Assembly: GCA_016208315.1 (NCBI GenBank)
Contig: JACQYF010000021.1
Span: 1-64,000, forward strand
DNA from: Chloroflexota bacterium
GTDB lineage: Bacteria; Chloroflexota; Anaerolineae; UBA4142
Direction: 5' to 3'
Length of the DNA stretch: 64,000 nucleotides
The notes below the pieces were generated by a model that worked only from the letters and a program-made list of their open reading frames with translations, was not told the origin of the DNA and did no database searches. The translations under genes were made by a program, and so were the position numbers. How positions within the stretch are numbered: the first letter of the stretch is position 1; every line of letters starts with the position of its first letter. Shown piece by piece: positions 54,307 to 63,584 of this stretch.

Positions 54307-55668
54307 CTACTTGCTGCCTTTGGCGAGAATGTCGTTGATCTTGGGCGTCAAGCGGCCCACGGCTTCCTTCGCGGTGGCTTTGCCGTTCCACACTTCGCCC
54401 AGCTCGGCGTTCTCCGCCGTGGCGATCTCGTCATAGTTCGGGGTCAGCGGGTCGTACATCGAAAAGAGATTGCCTTTGCCCAGGAGCAGCGGCTGCTTGT
54501 TCACGCCCGGCAAGTTCGCGGGCTTGAGGAAGCGGTCGGATTTCTGATACTCGACCAGTGCGGGCACCATCTGCTGCAGGTCCAAGAGCATGTTCACGCC
54601 CATCGAGTCCGGGCCGGCAAGGAACTTGACGAACTTCCATGCCTCTTGGGGATTCTTGCTCTGCGCGGTGATGGCAAAGCAACTCCCGTCAGCGCGATTG
54701 ACCTGCACCTTGCCCATCGGCAGCGGCGCAATGTCCCACTTGAAATCCTTGATCGTCATGTACTGCGGCACGCGCCAGTGGCCGATGATCTGCATCCCGG
54801 CTTTGCCCGCGAGGAACATATCCGAGATGTTGGCGCGTTCGGCGGTGCTGGGCATGACGTGGTGCTTGTTCGTGAGATCGCCGAGCCATTGAATCGCATT
54901 GATCGCGGCGTCGTCCATTAGAAACTTGGTCGGCTTGCGCGGGTCGTCAAAGATATTGTGTCCCGCTTGGCTCCAGACGATCACCGGCCAGTACGACGTC
55001 CACACATCCACGCCGAATTGATCGGTCTTGCCGTCGTTGTTCGTGTCCTTGGTCAACTTTTTCGCGGCGGCGAGAAAGTCATCCCACGTCCAACCCTCTT
55101 TCGGCGCGGCAATGCCTGCGGCTTCGAACAGGTTCTTGTTGTAAAAGACCGCAACCGCGGCCGAGTCAATCGGCAAACAGTGGACTTTGGCGTTGGTCTT
55201 GTACAGGTCGAGCACAGTTGGATCGTACTTGGCGAGGTCAATGCCGTCGCGCTTGGCGAAATCGTCCACGTACACCAGCGCGTTCTTCGACGCCAGCGCG
55301 TAGGCGTTGTGAGTCGCCGGGTAAATCACATCGGGCGCGGTGCCGCCGGCGATCATCGTCTGGAGTTTGATCCAGTACTCGGTGCCGCTGCCGATGTTTT
55401 CGATCTCGATCTTGACGTTGGGGTTTTGCTTTTGATACGCCTCGATCACGGGCTTGGCGACGCCGTCGAGGCGCACCTGGTCCCAGCGCATGAACCAGCG
55501 CAACGTGACTGGTTGGGCCGGGGCTTGAGTCGGCTCTGCGGGCTTGGTGGCCGCTACCGGCGCGGCCGTGGGCGCAGTGGTTGGCGCGACGGTCGGCGCG
55601 GCGCAAGCCGCGAGCGCAAACAAGACGAGCATCAGGACGACGAGCAGTGATTTGGTTGGGTGGTTCAT
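54307..55668 (-). CDS. ABC transporter sugar-binding lipoprotein (family 1 solute-binding protein)
   Basis: 453 residues. Signal peptide and lipobox LFALAAC (Cys near 22), then an Ala/Pro/Thr linker to residue 52, then the binding domain starting VTLRWFMRWDQ. AGGTAPDVIYPATHN, NKNLFEAAGIAAPKEGWTWD and MFLAGKAGMQIIG are typical of this family. It captures oligosaccharides released by the lyases. GAGGAG precedes the ATG. It follows the two permease genes; the ATPase is not encoded here, so a shared MsmK/MalK-type ATPase elsewhere is expected. Confidence 0.92.
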   Translation of the reverse strand: MNHPTKSLLVVLMLVLFALAACAAPTVAPTTAPTAAPVAATKPAEPTQAPAQPVTLRWFMRWDQVRLDGVAKPVIEAYQKQNPNVKIEIENIGSGTEYWIKLQTMIAGGTAPDVIYPATHNAYALASKNALVYVDDFAKRDGIDLAKYDPTVLDLYKTNAKVHCLPIDSAAVAVFYNKNLFEAAGIAAPKEGWTWDDFLAAAKKLTKDTNNDGKTDQFGVDVWTSYWPVIVWSQAGHNIFDDPRKPTKFLMDDAAINAIQWLGDLTNKHHVMPSTAERANISDMFLAGKAGMQIIGHWRVPQYMTIKDFKWDIAPLPMGKVQVNRADGSCFAITAQSKNPQEAWKFVKFLAGPDSMGVNMLLDLQQMVPALVEYQKSDRFLKPANLPGVNKQPLLLGKGNLFSMYDPLTPNYDEIATAENAELGEVWNGKATAKEAVGRLTPKINDILAKGSK

Positions 55669-55743
55669 CTTTGAATTCTCCTCGCGAACGAATATTCGAG
55701 CGTGTGTGGCAATGTTCGTAAGATTTTCGCTTTGCCTCCTTTC

Positions 55744-56598
55744 CTATCCTTTCACGCCGCCAGTGCCGGTCAGTTGCACACCTTCGATGAAATACTTTTG
55801 GGCAATAAAGAAAATGACGAGCGGCACGGCCATCGCCACTGCGGCCGCGGCCATAAAGAGATTCCACTCGATAAAGTAATCGTTGCGAAAGGCGGCCAGG
55901 CCCAACGCGACGGTGTAGTTCGCCTCTTTGCTCAGGTAGATCAACGGGCCCAAAAAGTCATCCCACGATTGCAGGAACTCGAAAACCATCACCGCGCCGA
56001 GCGCGGGCTTGGAGAGCGGCAGGATGATGCGCCAGAAAATGCCCCAGTGACCGCAGCCGTCCATCCGGGCCGCGTCGTCCAATTCCAGCGGAATAGACAA
56101 GAAATACTGGCGCAAGAGAAAGATGTTGAACGCGCCGCCAAAGAAATTCGGCACGATCAACGGCAGCAGCGAATCGAGCCAGCCGAGGTTTTTGAACAGA
56201 ATAAAACGCGGGATGATGAGAATCTGAAAGGGGATCATGAGGGTGCTCAAGACGATCAAAAAGAGTACGTCGCGTCCGGGGAAGCGCAGCCGCGCAAAGC
56301 CATACGCGACGAGCGAACAGCTCAACACCTGGCCGACGATGCTCAAGGCGGCGACGAGCAGGCTGTTGGCGTAAAACGTCGCGAACGGTTTGGCGCTCCA
56401 AGCGTCCAGGAAATTCTTCCAAACGACCGGGCTGGGGATCCATTCCGGCGGGACGCGCAAGGCCTGCTGCGGCGTCTTGAGCGCGGTGCTGATCGTCCAA
56501 GCGAATGGGATCAGAATGACGAACGCGCCCGCCGCCAGGATCAAGTAAATGAGCGTCCGGCCCAGCGTCTTTTTGAATTTGGGATAAAGCGCGACCAT
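55744..56598 (-). CDS. ABC sugar permease, MalG type
   Basis: 284 residues with six membrane helices. The EAA loop is LDDAARMDGCGHWGIFWRI near residue 190, and the protein ends in a helix followed by FIEGVQLTGTGGVKG, as MalG-type proteins do. It forms the channel with the MalF-type subunit encoded three bases upstream. Confidence 0.93.
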   Translation of the reverse strand: MVALYPKFKKTLGRTLIYLILAAGAFVILIPFAWTISTALKTPQQALRVPPEWIPSPVVWKNFLDAWSAKPFATFYANSLLVAALSIVGQVLSCSLVAYGFARLRFPGRDVLFLIVLSTLMIPFQILIIPRFILFKNLGWLDSLLPLIVPNFFGGAFNIFLLRQYFLSIPLELDDAARMDGCGHWGIFWRIILPLSKPALGAVMVFEFLQSWDDFLGPLIYLSKEANYTVALGLAAFRNDYFIEWNLFMAAAAVAMAVPLVIFFIAQKYFIEGVQLTGTGGVKG

Positions 56599-56601
56599 CG
56601 G

Positions 56602-57555
56602 TCAACTCCCCTTTCCGAGCGTGCTTTCGTAGTAGACCCACAGCTTGGAGGAACGGAAGACGAGCGCGGTGAAAATCAAGAGCACCAAGAAAAAGACCCA
56701 CGCCATCGCCGAGGCGTATCCCATGTGAAAGCGCTGGAACGCGTGTTGATAGAGGTAGTAGACGTAGAAGAGGGACGAGTAGCGCGGCCCGCCCTGAGTC
56801 ATCACGTAGGCCTGCGTAAAGAGCTTGAACGAGTCCATCAAGCCCATGATCAAGTTGAAAAAGATAATCGGCGTCAGCATGGGGATCGTAATCTTGACGA
56901 ACTTGTGCCACGCGTTCGCGCCGTCAATCGCGGCGGCTTCGTACAACTCGGGTGCGACGCTTTTCAGCCCCGACAGGTAGATGATCATGTTGCGGCCCAA
57001 CATGCCCCAGACCGCCATCATCATTAGCGAGGGCAGCACCCAGAATTCGTCTTGCAGCCAGGCCGGCCCGTGAATTCCGAACAAGGTCCACAAGATTCCG
57101 TTGAGGATGCCAAAGTCCGGATTGTAAATCCACATCCACAACATCGAAACGGCGACGGGCGGCAGAACGACCGGCATGTAGTAGATCACGCGCCAGAAGC
57201 CGATAAGTTTGACGTTTTGGTTCAGGAGCAGCGCCGCGGCCAGCCCGATGACGATGCCCAATGGAACGCGTCCGAGCGAGTAGACGGCGGTCACTTTGAG
57301 TGCCTGCCAAAAGAGCGGGTCCTTGCCCAGTTGAATATAGTTATCCAGGCCGATGAAACTCGGTTGCCCGATCAAGTCCCATTCGGTGAAGCTCAAAGCC
57401 AGAGAAGCCATGAATGGACCGAGCGTAAAGACGAGAAAGCCGATGATCCAGGGCGAGATGAATAGATAGCCGGTGAGCCATTCCCCTTTCCGCATCTTCC
57501 CTGATGCTTGCGCTCTCAAACGTCCCGCCATCGCCAGCGCACCGTATTGAGCCAC
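56602..57555 (-). CDS. ABC sugar permease, MalF type
   Basis: 317 residues, six membrane helices, starting at GTG 57555, which overlaps the previous stop by one base. The EAA loop is LYEAAAIDGANAWHKFVKIT near residue 210, and YLFISPWIIGFLVFTLGPFM is the first helix. Partner of the MalG-type permease and of the lipoprotein at 54307-55668. Confidence 0.93.
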   Translation of the reverse strand: MAQYGALAMAGRLRAQASGKMRKGEWLTGYLFISPWIIGFLVFTLGPFMASLALSFTEWDLIGQPSFIGLDNYIQLGKDPLFWQALKVTAVYSLGRVPLGIVIGLAAALLLNQNVKLIGFWRVIYYMPVVLPPVAVSMLWMWIYNPDFGILNGILWTLFGIHGPAWLQDEFWVLPSLMMMAVWGMLGRNMIIYLSGLKSVAPELYEAAAIDGANAWHKFVKITIPMLTPIIFFNLIMGLMDSFKLFTQAYVMTQGGPRYSSLFYVYYLYQHAFQRFHMGYASAMAWVFFLVLLIFTALVFRSSKLWVYYESTLGKGS

Positions 57556-59720
57556 TATCTACCTCCCTCTGCCGACGTCGTGTCCCTTTCAAACGTCGCC
57601 GGTTCGGCAGATGTAAAACGCATTTGCCTGTCGAGCCAGACCCGCGTTGCGTCACCGGCGGCGAAATATAGCAGCGCCTCATCGCGGAACTTGGCGACGA
57701 TCCAGCGCGCGTCGGTCTCGAGCAGGTCGGCGATCTTGATGCCGCGCGAGTCGCGTGCAAAGGCGACGACCGTACGCGTGTCGCCGTCGTCGAGCGACAG
57801 CGCGCTGCCGGCCTCGCTTGCCAGCGAAACAACTTGCCCGTGCGTCGTGAGCGCGACGAGGAAACGCGCGGCGGTCGCGCGCGCGGGCGTGAGCGCCAAC
57901 GTGTGCTGGGTGTGGCGCAACACCCACTCCGGCGTCGAAGCCGACGGGTACGCGACGATTTCCTGTTTGGTGGTTTCCGCTTTCAATTGCTGCGGCTCAC
58001 ACATGGAAACCCGCAGACGTGTGTTGCCGATGAGGTTCTCGAATGTCATAATGTTCGTAGTCCGACGTCCCGAGGCAACGAGGGAAGCGTGGTATGCGGA
58101 GTGTCGTCTTGCAGTGCCCGGATCGCGACTCCGCTCCGCTGCGTCGCTTACTACGAACAGCGGCGCATCCGTTTGCAGCAGCCACGCAAATTCGCGCGGC
58201 TCGCACGCGGCGAGATCGTCGCAGATGACGACGTGACGGCCGCCGAGGACGAGGATTTGCCGCGTAAAGCGCTCGAGCGCCAACGCGGGATCGTACGCCG
58301 CGGCGGCCTCGCCGCGAGCGTAGACCACGCTGCGCCCCGCAAAATGCGCTTTCAGCGTGCCGCCCCACTCAACGCCGAGTCCGTCGGCCACGTTGTAAAC
58401 GCCTTCGTGGTATTGCCCCTGGCCGTCCACCAGAACCGTATTGTGATGGCGCGATTGCTTCTGCTGGCTGTACCCTTCGTCCACGGCGAGATAATCGCCG
58501 CCGCGCACGAGGATGAAACTATTCTCGTCGGGATGCGCGTGGCCGGTCTTGACCACCTTGCGACCGATCTCTCGTTCGAGCGCGTGGCCGAGCGACCACG
58601 CTTTTTCGCCGTTCGGCTTGCTGCACTTGAACGCAAGGAACGTCGCGTGCGGCGACCAATCGCTCCGCGTGCTGACGAGGCCCAAGTCGGGAAACGCGCG
58701 CGCAAGCGGCAGGCCGTCAATCGGCGCCGGCTCGACCGTGGGGTCATACCACAGAAACTCGAGAAAGGCGTGCGAGGCGGAACTGGGCCTGAGCAATCCT
58801 TCGCGCCGCTCGCGTTCCCATTCGCCGCTTGTCGCCAAGTGCTCGGCAAGCCACTGCGCGTGTCCGTTCCGGTACACGCTGGCGAGGCGTAAGTAGATCG
58901 CGAGGGCGTGCGCGCTGCGCCGGTCGTGGCAGTCGCCGAAATTCGCCGTATCCACCAGATTGGGCGCAGACGTGTAGAGGCGATAGTAGAATGTGTTGCG
59001 GAGAAATTCGGACGTGTGCAGATCAATGCCGGTTTGCTGTTGGATCAGGTCGGCGGCAATGAGCAGCCAGGGGAAACCGTAGCACCAGTAAACGACGCCT
59101 TCATAGTCCGAGCCATCCTCGGGCAGCAGCGACATTACGGCGCGGAAATTCTCGACCGTGCGCTGCGACCACGCGCGTGTTTCCGGGTGATCGCCTTCCA
59201 GCGCGTAGGCAACCGCGGCGACGCCCGCGTAGCAAATCCAATTGTGATTTTGCCAGTAGGCGGTGGTCCACCAATTGCCCTCGCCCGCGACGGCAAAATC
59301 GAACAAACGCGTGCCTTGCAGCAGCAGCTTGGCGCGCAGCGCGTCACATTCCGCGGGCGGCAGAAACTCGCGCAGCCAATCGTAGCCCAGCCCCAACCCG
59401 AACGAGAGCCAGCCCGCGTCGAGGTCGTGGTCGGGCAGGTTGGCCTTGCCCCAGTGCGGATAGTTGATCGCGATCGCGATCCAATCGCGCGCGCGGTCGA
59501 GATAACGCGCGTCCTCCGTCAAACGGAATGCGAGGGCGAGATTGGCGACCGCCATACCGATGTAGGTGATGGTCTCGCGCGGATGTTCGGCGGGCGGCAA
59601 GTATGACAGGTACGAATCGGCCTGGTCAATCAAACGCGCTAGCCGCGCCCGGTGCGTGGTTTGGCCCGCGGCGCGCCATTCTTCAATCGTTTTCGAGCCG
59701 AGAAAAAGGTGCGGCGTCAT
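57555..59720 (-). CDS. Heparinase II/III-family protein with an internal repeat insertion
   Basis: 721 residues. The N-terminal (alpha/alpha)-toroid includes GEGNWWTTAYWQNHNWICYA and DGSDYEGVVYWCYGFPW; the beta domain has KVVKTGHAHPDENSFILVRG (His motif) and VDEGYSQQKQSRHHNTVLVD. No signal peptide, so it acts inside the cell on imported oligosaccharides, or is exported in another way. Residues about 521-556 (SDAAERSRDPGTARRHSAYH and onward) come from the palindrome 58053-58158. Its start overlaps the previous stop by 4 nt and its stop overlaps the permease start. Confidence 0.85.
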   Translation of the reverse strand: MTPHLFLGSKTIEEWRAAGQTTHRARLARLIDQADSYLSYLPPAEHPRETITYIGMAVANLALAFRLTEDARYLDRARDWIAIAINYPHWGKANLPDHDLDAGWLSFGLGLGYDWLREFLPPAECDALRAKLLLQGTRLFDFAVAGEGNWWTTAYWQNHNWICYAGVAAVAYALEGDHPETRAWSQRTVENFRAVMSLLPEDGSDYEGVVYWCYGFPWLLIAADLIQQQTGIDLHTSEFLRNTFYYRLYTSAPNLVDTANFGDCHDRRSAHALAIYLRLASVYRNGHAQWLAEHLATSGEWERERREGLLRPSSASHAFLEFLWYDPTVEPAPIDGLPLARAFPDLGLVSTRSDWSPHATFLAFKCSKPNGEKAWSLGHALEREIGRKVVKTGHAHPDENSFILVRGGDYLAVDEGYSQQKQSRHHNTVLVDGQGQYHEGVYNVADGLGVEWGGTLKAHFAGRSVVYARGEAAAAYDPALALERFTRQILVLGGRHVVICDDLAACEPREFAWLLQTDAPLFVVSDAAERSRDPGTARRHSAYHASLVASGRRTTNIMTFENLIGNTRLRVSMCEPQQLKAETTKQEIVAYPSASTPEWVLRHTQHTLALTPARATAARFLVALTTHGQVVSLASEAGSALSLDDGDTRTVVAFARDSRGIKIADLLETDARWIVAKFRDEALLYFAAGDATRVWLDRQMRFTSAEPATFERDTTSAEGGR
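58053..58158. repeat. Palindromic element D (GTTCGTAGT type) inside the heparinase gene
   Basis: Ends GTTCGTAGT and ACTACGAAC, 106 bp, with inner arms such as CGGAGTGTCG and CGCGACTCCG. It is translated in frame. Terminal sequences differ from elements A-C, so it is another family. Confidence 0.8.
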
Positions 59721-61588
59721 CGGATCAACTCGCTCGTCATGACAAAATGCGCGCGGCGTGTGCGGGCGCGCGCGAGGATCGTTTGGCGCGGCAGGCCCGG
59801 CGTCGCAACGTGCGCCGGACTGCGCGCCAGGATCAGATCGAATCGCACGTCGGCGGTCAAGGTGACGTGCAAGGATTGGCCGGCGTAGTGTGCGGTGAAT
59901 TGGAATCGGCTGACTGAATCCTGTTGGAATTGCGGCGCGAGGAACGCGTAGGGGCCGTCACCCAGAACGCTCTTCGCCGGGCCGAGCACCGCCGTGTCGA
60001 AACGACATTCGCCGTCAACGTGGAGGAGCCAATCATACGTGTGTTCGGCTTCGGATTCGAGGAGGAGTGAATCTTTGAGAACGCCGTCGTTGAGCGTCAA
60101 CAAACGCGAGAGACGCACGCCGGGGTAGGCGGCATCCGCCGCAAGCCACAACGTTGTGGATTCGGGTGCGACGATCCAGTTGAGCAACTGCCCCGCGCAC
60201 GGCGCTTGCGACTGGCCGTCCACGACGACGGCGTTATGCGCCGCGGTCTGTTGATACCATGTATTGCGCGCCTCGACCCCATATAACGGCGTGCCTGGGT
60301 CGGTAGACCACGGATACACCTGAACGCCGAGGCGGTCGAGGTGGCTGTGCGAGCCGGCGTGCGGACCGAAAGGCACGCAGATTTCTTGCGCGTGCGTCTC
60401 GTCGCGCAGCACAGCGATCCCGACGGAGTCAAGGCAGACGGAAGGGCGTGGCGGCCGCGGCGCGGTCGCAATGTCTTGGGCCGCGAACAGGAGCGCGCTC
60501 CATGCGTCGCGCGGCGCGCCGCGATACGTTTGGGCGAGCAGCCAAGCAAATTCAGGAGCGCCGGTCCGCGCCAACGCGATTTCATACACCTCACAAATCT
60601 CCGCCGCGAAGGGACCGACCCGATAATACGCGCCGTCGTTGAGCGCGGGAATCGTCCCGTCGGCAAATGCCAGTGACGTGAACGCGCGCCACATCGCCTC
60701 GATGGATTGTCCGCCTGGACCGCGTTCGGCGTACAAATCGCGGCCGTTCGCGCGGGCCGCCTCGGCGAGCAGCGTGTAGCCGAGCGCGACGAAATTGTGA
60801 TAATACGGCGTCCCCTCGTACTCGAACCCATCGGGCAGGATCGCCGCGGCGAGGTGCGCGCGAAAACCGGCGGGGCCGTCAACCGCACGCTCGACCAGCG
60901 CGCGATCGTCGAGCGCGTAGCCGAGGAGTCCGAGCGCGGCGATGAGCCAAGCATTGTAATTGCTCTTGGGGTTGTGCGCGAATTCGTTGTCTAGCGCGCG
61001 CGTCAACGTCGCCACGATCGGTCGCAGCAGCCCAGCGACGATGCGCGCGTCCGCTTGCGGTGCGAGGGCGCCGCGCAGCAAATCGTAGGCGTGGACGATG
61101 GGGACCGTCCAGATGGCTTCGGTGAGGGCCTGGTTAAAGACGCGCCCCTTGAGCATCCACGCGCGCGCGTCGTCCGCGCCAGCGTAGCCGTTGTAATGCT
61201 CAGCGTATCGCGTCAAGATTCGGCATGCGGCCTCCCCGTAGTCGGGTTCGTCTGTCAACGCGAAAATCAAGGCCAGGTCACGCGACGCCGCGGCGATGCG
61301 GCGATGTTCGAGGACGCGCCAAGCCGCGTCGAGTTTTTCGCCGGTATGCGTCTCGCCGCAGGGACAGCGATGCGCGTGGGGCGAATTCGGATCGAAGGTA
61401 AGGGCGTTCCAGTGCGTGGGGCAGACGAAATCGTGAACCCAGCCGCCGGCGAGCGCCGGCACATCCGCGGGCTGCGCGCGCCTCGCGTCGGCGCGCGCGC
61501 GGACGGTCGAAAAGATGTGCTTCGCCCAGTCGTGCTGTTGGATGCGCTCCCGCGCTCGATTCAGGTCTTGCGCAGCAAGGAGAGACAT
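59717..61588 (-). CDS. Heparinase II/III-family protein
   Basis: 623 residues. Toroid motifs NPKSNYNAWLIAALGLLGYA and GFEYEGTPYYHNFVALGYT, beta domain with GPHAGSHSHLDRLGVQVYPW near 415 and NTWYQQTAAHNAVVVDGQSQ. A four-cysteine/histidine cluster in CPTHWNALTFDPNSPHAHRC and PCG near residue 57 recalls the zinc site of related oligo-uronate lyases. No signal peptide. Overlaps the next gene by 4 nt and follows the SDR gene after 4 nt. The three lyases in this operon differ in domain makeup and probably act in steps. Confidence 0.87.
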   Translation of the reverse strand: MSLLAAQDLNRARERIQQHDWAKHIFSTVRARADARRAQPADVPALAGGWVHDFVCPTHWNALTFDPNSPHAHRCPCGETHTGEKLDAAWRVLEHRRIAAASRDLALIFALTDEPDYGEAACRILTRYAEHYNGYAGADDARAWMLKGRVFNQALTEAIWTVPIVHAYDLLRGALAPQADARIVAGLLRPIVATLTRALDNEFAHNPKSNYNAWLIAALGLLGYALDDRALVERAVDGPAGFRAHLAAAILPDGFEYEGTPYYHNFVALGYTLLAEAARANGRDLYAERGPGGQSIEAMWRAFTSLAFADGTIPALNDGAYYRVGPFAAEICEVYEIALARTGAPEFAWLLAQTYRGAPRDAWSALLFAAQDIATAPRPPRPSVCLDSVGIAVLRDETHAQEICVPFGPHAGSHSHLDRLGVQVYPWSTDPGTPLYGVEARNTWYQQTAAHNAVVVDGQSQAPCAGQLLNWIVAPESTTLWLAADAAYPGVRLSRLLTLNDGVLKDSLLLESEAEHTYDWLLHVDGECRFDTAVLGPAKSVLGDGPYAFLAPQFQQDSVSRFQFTAHYAGQSLHVTLTADVRFDLILARSPAHVATPGLPRQTILARARTRRAHFVMTSELIR

Positions 61589-61592
61589 GGTT

Positions 61593-62348
61593 TTAGGCGA
61601 ACCAGACGCCGCCGTTAATCTCGATGATTTCGCCCGTTACAAAACTTGCCAGTTCGGAAACGAGGTAGAGGACTGCGCCCGCCACATCTTCCGGCGTGCC
61701 GCCGCGTCCCAATGGAATCTTGGAAACGATGGCCTGTTGAACTTCTGGCGGCGTGAACGTGTTGTGGAACGGCGTGCCTTGAATGAGACCCGGCGCGAGG
61801 GCGTTCACGGTGATGCCCCTGGGCGCGAGTTCTTTTGCCAAGCCGCGCGTAAATGCGGCGACGCCGGCTTTGGCCGCCGAGTACGCAACCGCGCCCGCAC
61901 CGCCGCCATCCCGCGCGGCCAGCGACGACATGTTGACGATGCGGCCCCAACCCGTCCGCATGAATGGAATCACGGCGCGCGAGCAATAAAACGCGGTCGT
62001 CAGGTTCACGGCGATGACGCGCTGCCAATGCTCGTCCGACATTTCGGCGACCGACACGCGCCCGACCAGGTGGCCGGCGTTGTTGACGAGGATGTCAATG
62101 TGCCCGCCCAATTCCTCGGCGGCTTGCCGAAAAACTTGATTGACCTGCGCGCTGTCCGTCGCGTCGAGGCGCAAGTAAGGGCAGTTGCAGCCCATCGCAC
62201 GGATCGTGTTGGCGGCTTCTTCGTCGTGGTCGTAGTACGTGATCGCAACATCCGCGCCGGCGCGCGCGAGCGCCAGCGAAATCGCGCGGCCGATGCCGAC
62301 GTTGCCACCGGTGACGACCGCGGTCTTGCCTTTCAAGTTGATCTCCAT
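61593..62348 (-). CDS. SDR-family oxidoreductase
   Basis: 251 residues. Rossmann motif TGGNVGIGRAISLALARAGA near residue 14, NNAG near 89, catalytic Ser in VNMSSLAA and Tyr-x3-Lys in VAYSAAKAGV near 155, and PGLIQGTPF after it. In uronate pathways an SDR reduces the unsaturated product (DEH or 5-keto sugar); this gene probably has that role, but the substrate is not shown by sequence. The start lies inside the end of the LacI gene (16-nt overlap). Confidence 0.92.
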   Translation of the reverse strand: MEINLKGKTAVVTGGNVGIGRAISLALARAGADVAITYYDHDEEAANTIRAMGCNCPYLRLDATDSAQVNQVFRQAAEELGGHIDILVNNAGHLVGRVSVAEMSDEHWQRVIAVNLTTAFYCSRAVIPFMRTGWGRIVNMSSLAARDGGGAGAVAYSAAKAGVAAFTRGLAKELAPRGITVNALAPGLIQGTPFHNTFTPPEVQQAIVSKIPLGRGGTPEDVAGAVLYLVSELASFVTGEIIEINGGVWFA

Positions 62349-63394
62349 GATGGCTCCTGTGTAGATTGTCTTACGATCAATTCGGGCTGCATCGTGAGAT
62401 GGCGTGGGGGGCCATCGTCGCGGCCTTCGATGCGGCCAATGACGAGGTCTACGGCGGCTAGAGTCATTTCGGCCAGCGGCTGGCGAACCGTGGTCAGCGG
62501 CGGGTCAACCACTTCGGCAAGCACGCCGTCGTCAATGCCGACGATGGAAATATCGTGCGGGACGCGCAGCCCAAGATCGCGCGCGCCGGCGTACGCGCCA
62601 AACGCGTACATGTCGTTGATCGCGACGAGCGCGGTCGGGCGATTGGCTCTGCTCAACAACTCGCGCGCGCCGCTGCGCCCGAGTTCGACGCCTTCGGTAT
62701 CGCCAAATCCTTTTTCGAGCGCTTTTTCCCAAATGAGATCAGGGTCGGGCGCAACGCCGAAATCGGCCAACGTTTTACGGTAACCTTCGAGACGGCTCTG
62801 GCGATTTACGGTGCGGACGGGCCCAGTCACGAAACCGATGCGCCGGTGTCCGAGGTTGAGCAAATGCTCGGTTGCCAAACGCGCCGCGCGGACATTGTCA
62901 ACCGTCACGCTGTCAATCGGCAGATCGTCTACGGGCTGGGCTTGACGATCGAACGCGACGATGCTCAAGCCGTGTTCCACAAAAGTCGCCAAGTGGGTGA
63001 GCGCGAGCAGAGAGGAACCAAAGATCAGTCCGCGAATGCCGTGACTCCACAATTCTTCCGCGTAGCGTTGTTCGCGTTCGGGATCGCGTTCGCTGTTGCC
63101 GAGGAGAATTTGGTAGCCGGCTTGAAGCGCGGCGCGCTCGACGTGAGACGCGAACGCGCCATAAAAAGGATTTGCCACGGAAGGCACGATCACGCCGATC
63201 ATTTCGACGTGTCCGGTTTTTAGGTGGCGGGCCGCGCGGTTAGGCGAATAGCCGAGTTGGGTAATCGCTCTCTGGACGCGCTCGAGGGTTTCGGGGCGCA
63301 TGCGTTCGTTGCGGCCATTAAGGAGATTCGACACGGTGCTAGTCGAAACACCCGCGAGGCGTGCCACGTCCTGAATTGTTACTTCGGGCGACAT
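62333..63394 (-). CDS. LacI-family transcriptional repressor of the lyase operon
   Basis: 353 residues. The HTH and hinge are VTIQDVARLAGVSTSTVSNL and LNGRNERMRPETLERV, and the periplasmic-binding-like domain starts IGVIVPSVANPFYGAF with later GHRRIGFVTGP and DISIVGIDDG. It probably senses a breakdown product of the polysaccharide. Its own upstream region contains a palindrome and half-sites over the promoter, so it represses itself and all genes down to 51126. Confidence 0.94.
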   Translation of the reverse strand: MSPEVTIQDVARLAGVSTSTVSNLLNGRNERMRPETLERVQRAITQLGYSPNRAARHLKTGHVEMIGVIVPSVANPFYGAFASHVERAALQAGYQILLGNSERDPEREQRYAEELWSHGIRGLIFGSSLLALTHLATFVEHGLSIVAFDRQAQPVDDLPIDSVTVDNVRAARLATEHLLNLGHRRIGFVTGPVRTVNRQSRLEGYRKTLADFGVAPDPDLIWEKALEKGFGDTEGVELGRSGARELLSRANRPTALVAINDMYAFGAYAGARDLGLRVPHDISIVGIDDGVLAEVVDPPLTTVRQPLAEMTLAAVDLVIGRIEGRDDGPPRHLTMQPELIVRQSTQEPSWRST

Positions 63395-63423
63395 CCGTAC
63401 CTCATGGGATTTCTCGGTGGTGT

Positions 63424-63467
63424 ATCGTTACACTCGTTAGTGTAACGATTTACTACATCGTTATACT
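63424..63467 (-). promoter_or_regulatory. LacI-type operator cluster
   Basis: ATCGTTACACT (63424-63434) and its complement (63439-63449) form a perfect palindrome around CGTT. A third half-site TCGTTATACT (63458-63467, one mismatch) is inverted relative to the second. They cover the region from the -10 box downstream, as expected for repression. Confidence 0.8.
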
Positions 63468-63491
63468 AACATAGGTTTGCTCTTCTGTCAA
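63463..63491 (-). promoter_or_regulatory. Promoter of the lyase operon
   Basis: On the minus strand TTGACA (63486-63491), 17-nt spacer, TAGTAT (63463-63468). The -10 overlaps the third operator half-site. Confidence 0.65.
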
Positions 63492-63535
63492 GATTGAACC
63501 AATGGCTGCGACTTGGCAACTGCCGCGAAAGTGGC

Positions 63536-63564
63536 TTGCCGATGTTCGACTGCTGTGTTAGAAT
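63536..63564 (+). promoter_or_regulatory. Promoter of the methyltransferase gene
   Basis: TTGCCG (63536-63541), 17-nt spacer, TAGAAT (63559-63564), 20 nt before the start codon. Confidence 0.6.
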
Positions 63565-63584
63565 GCCACCGAGGAGACACCGCT

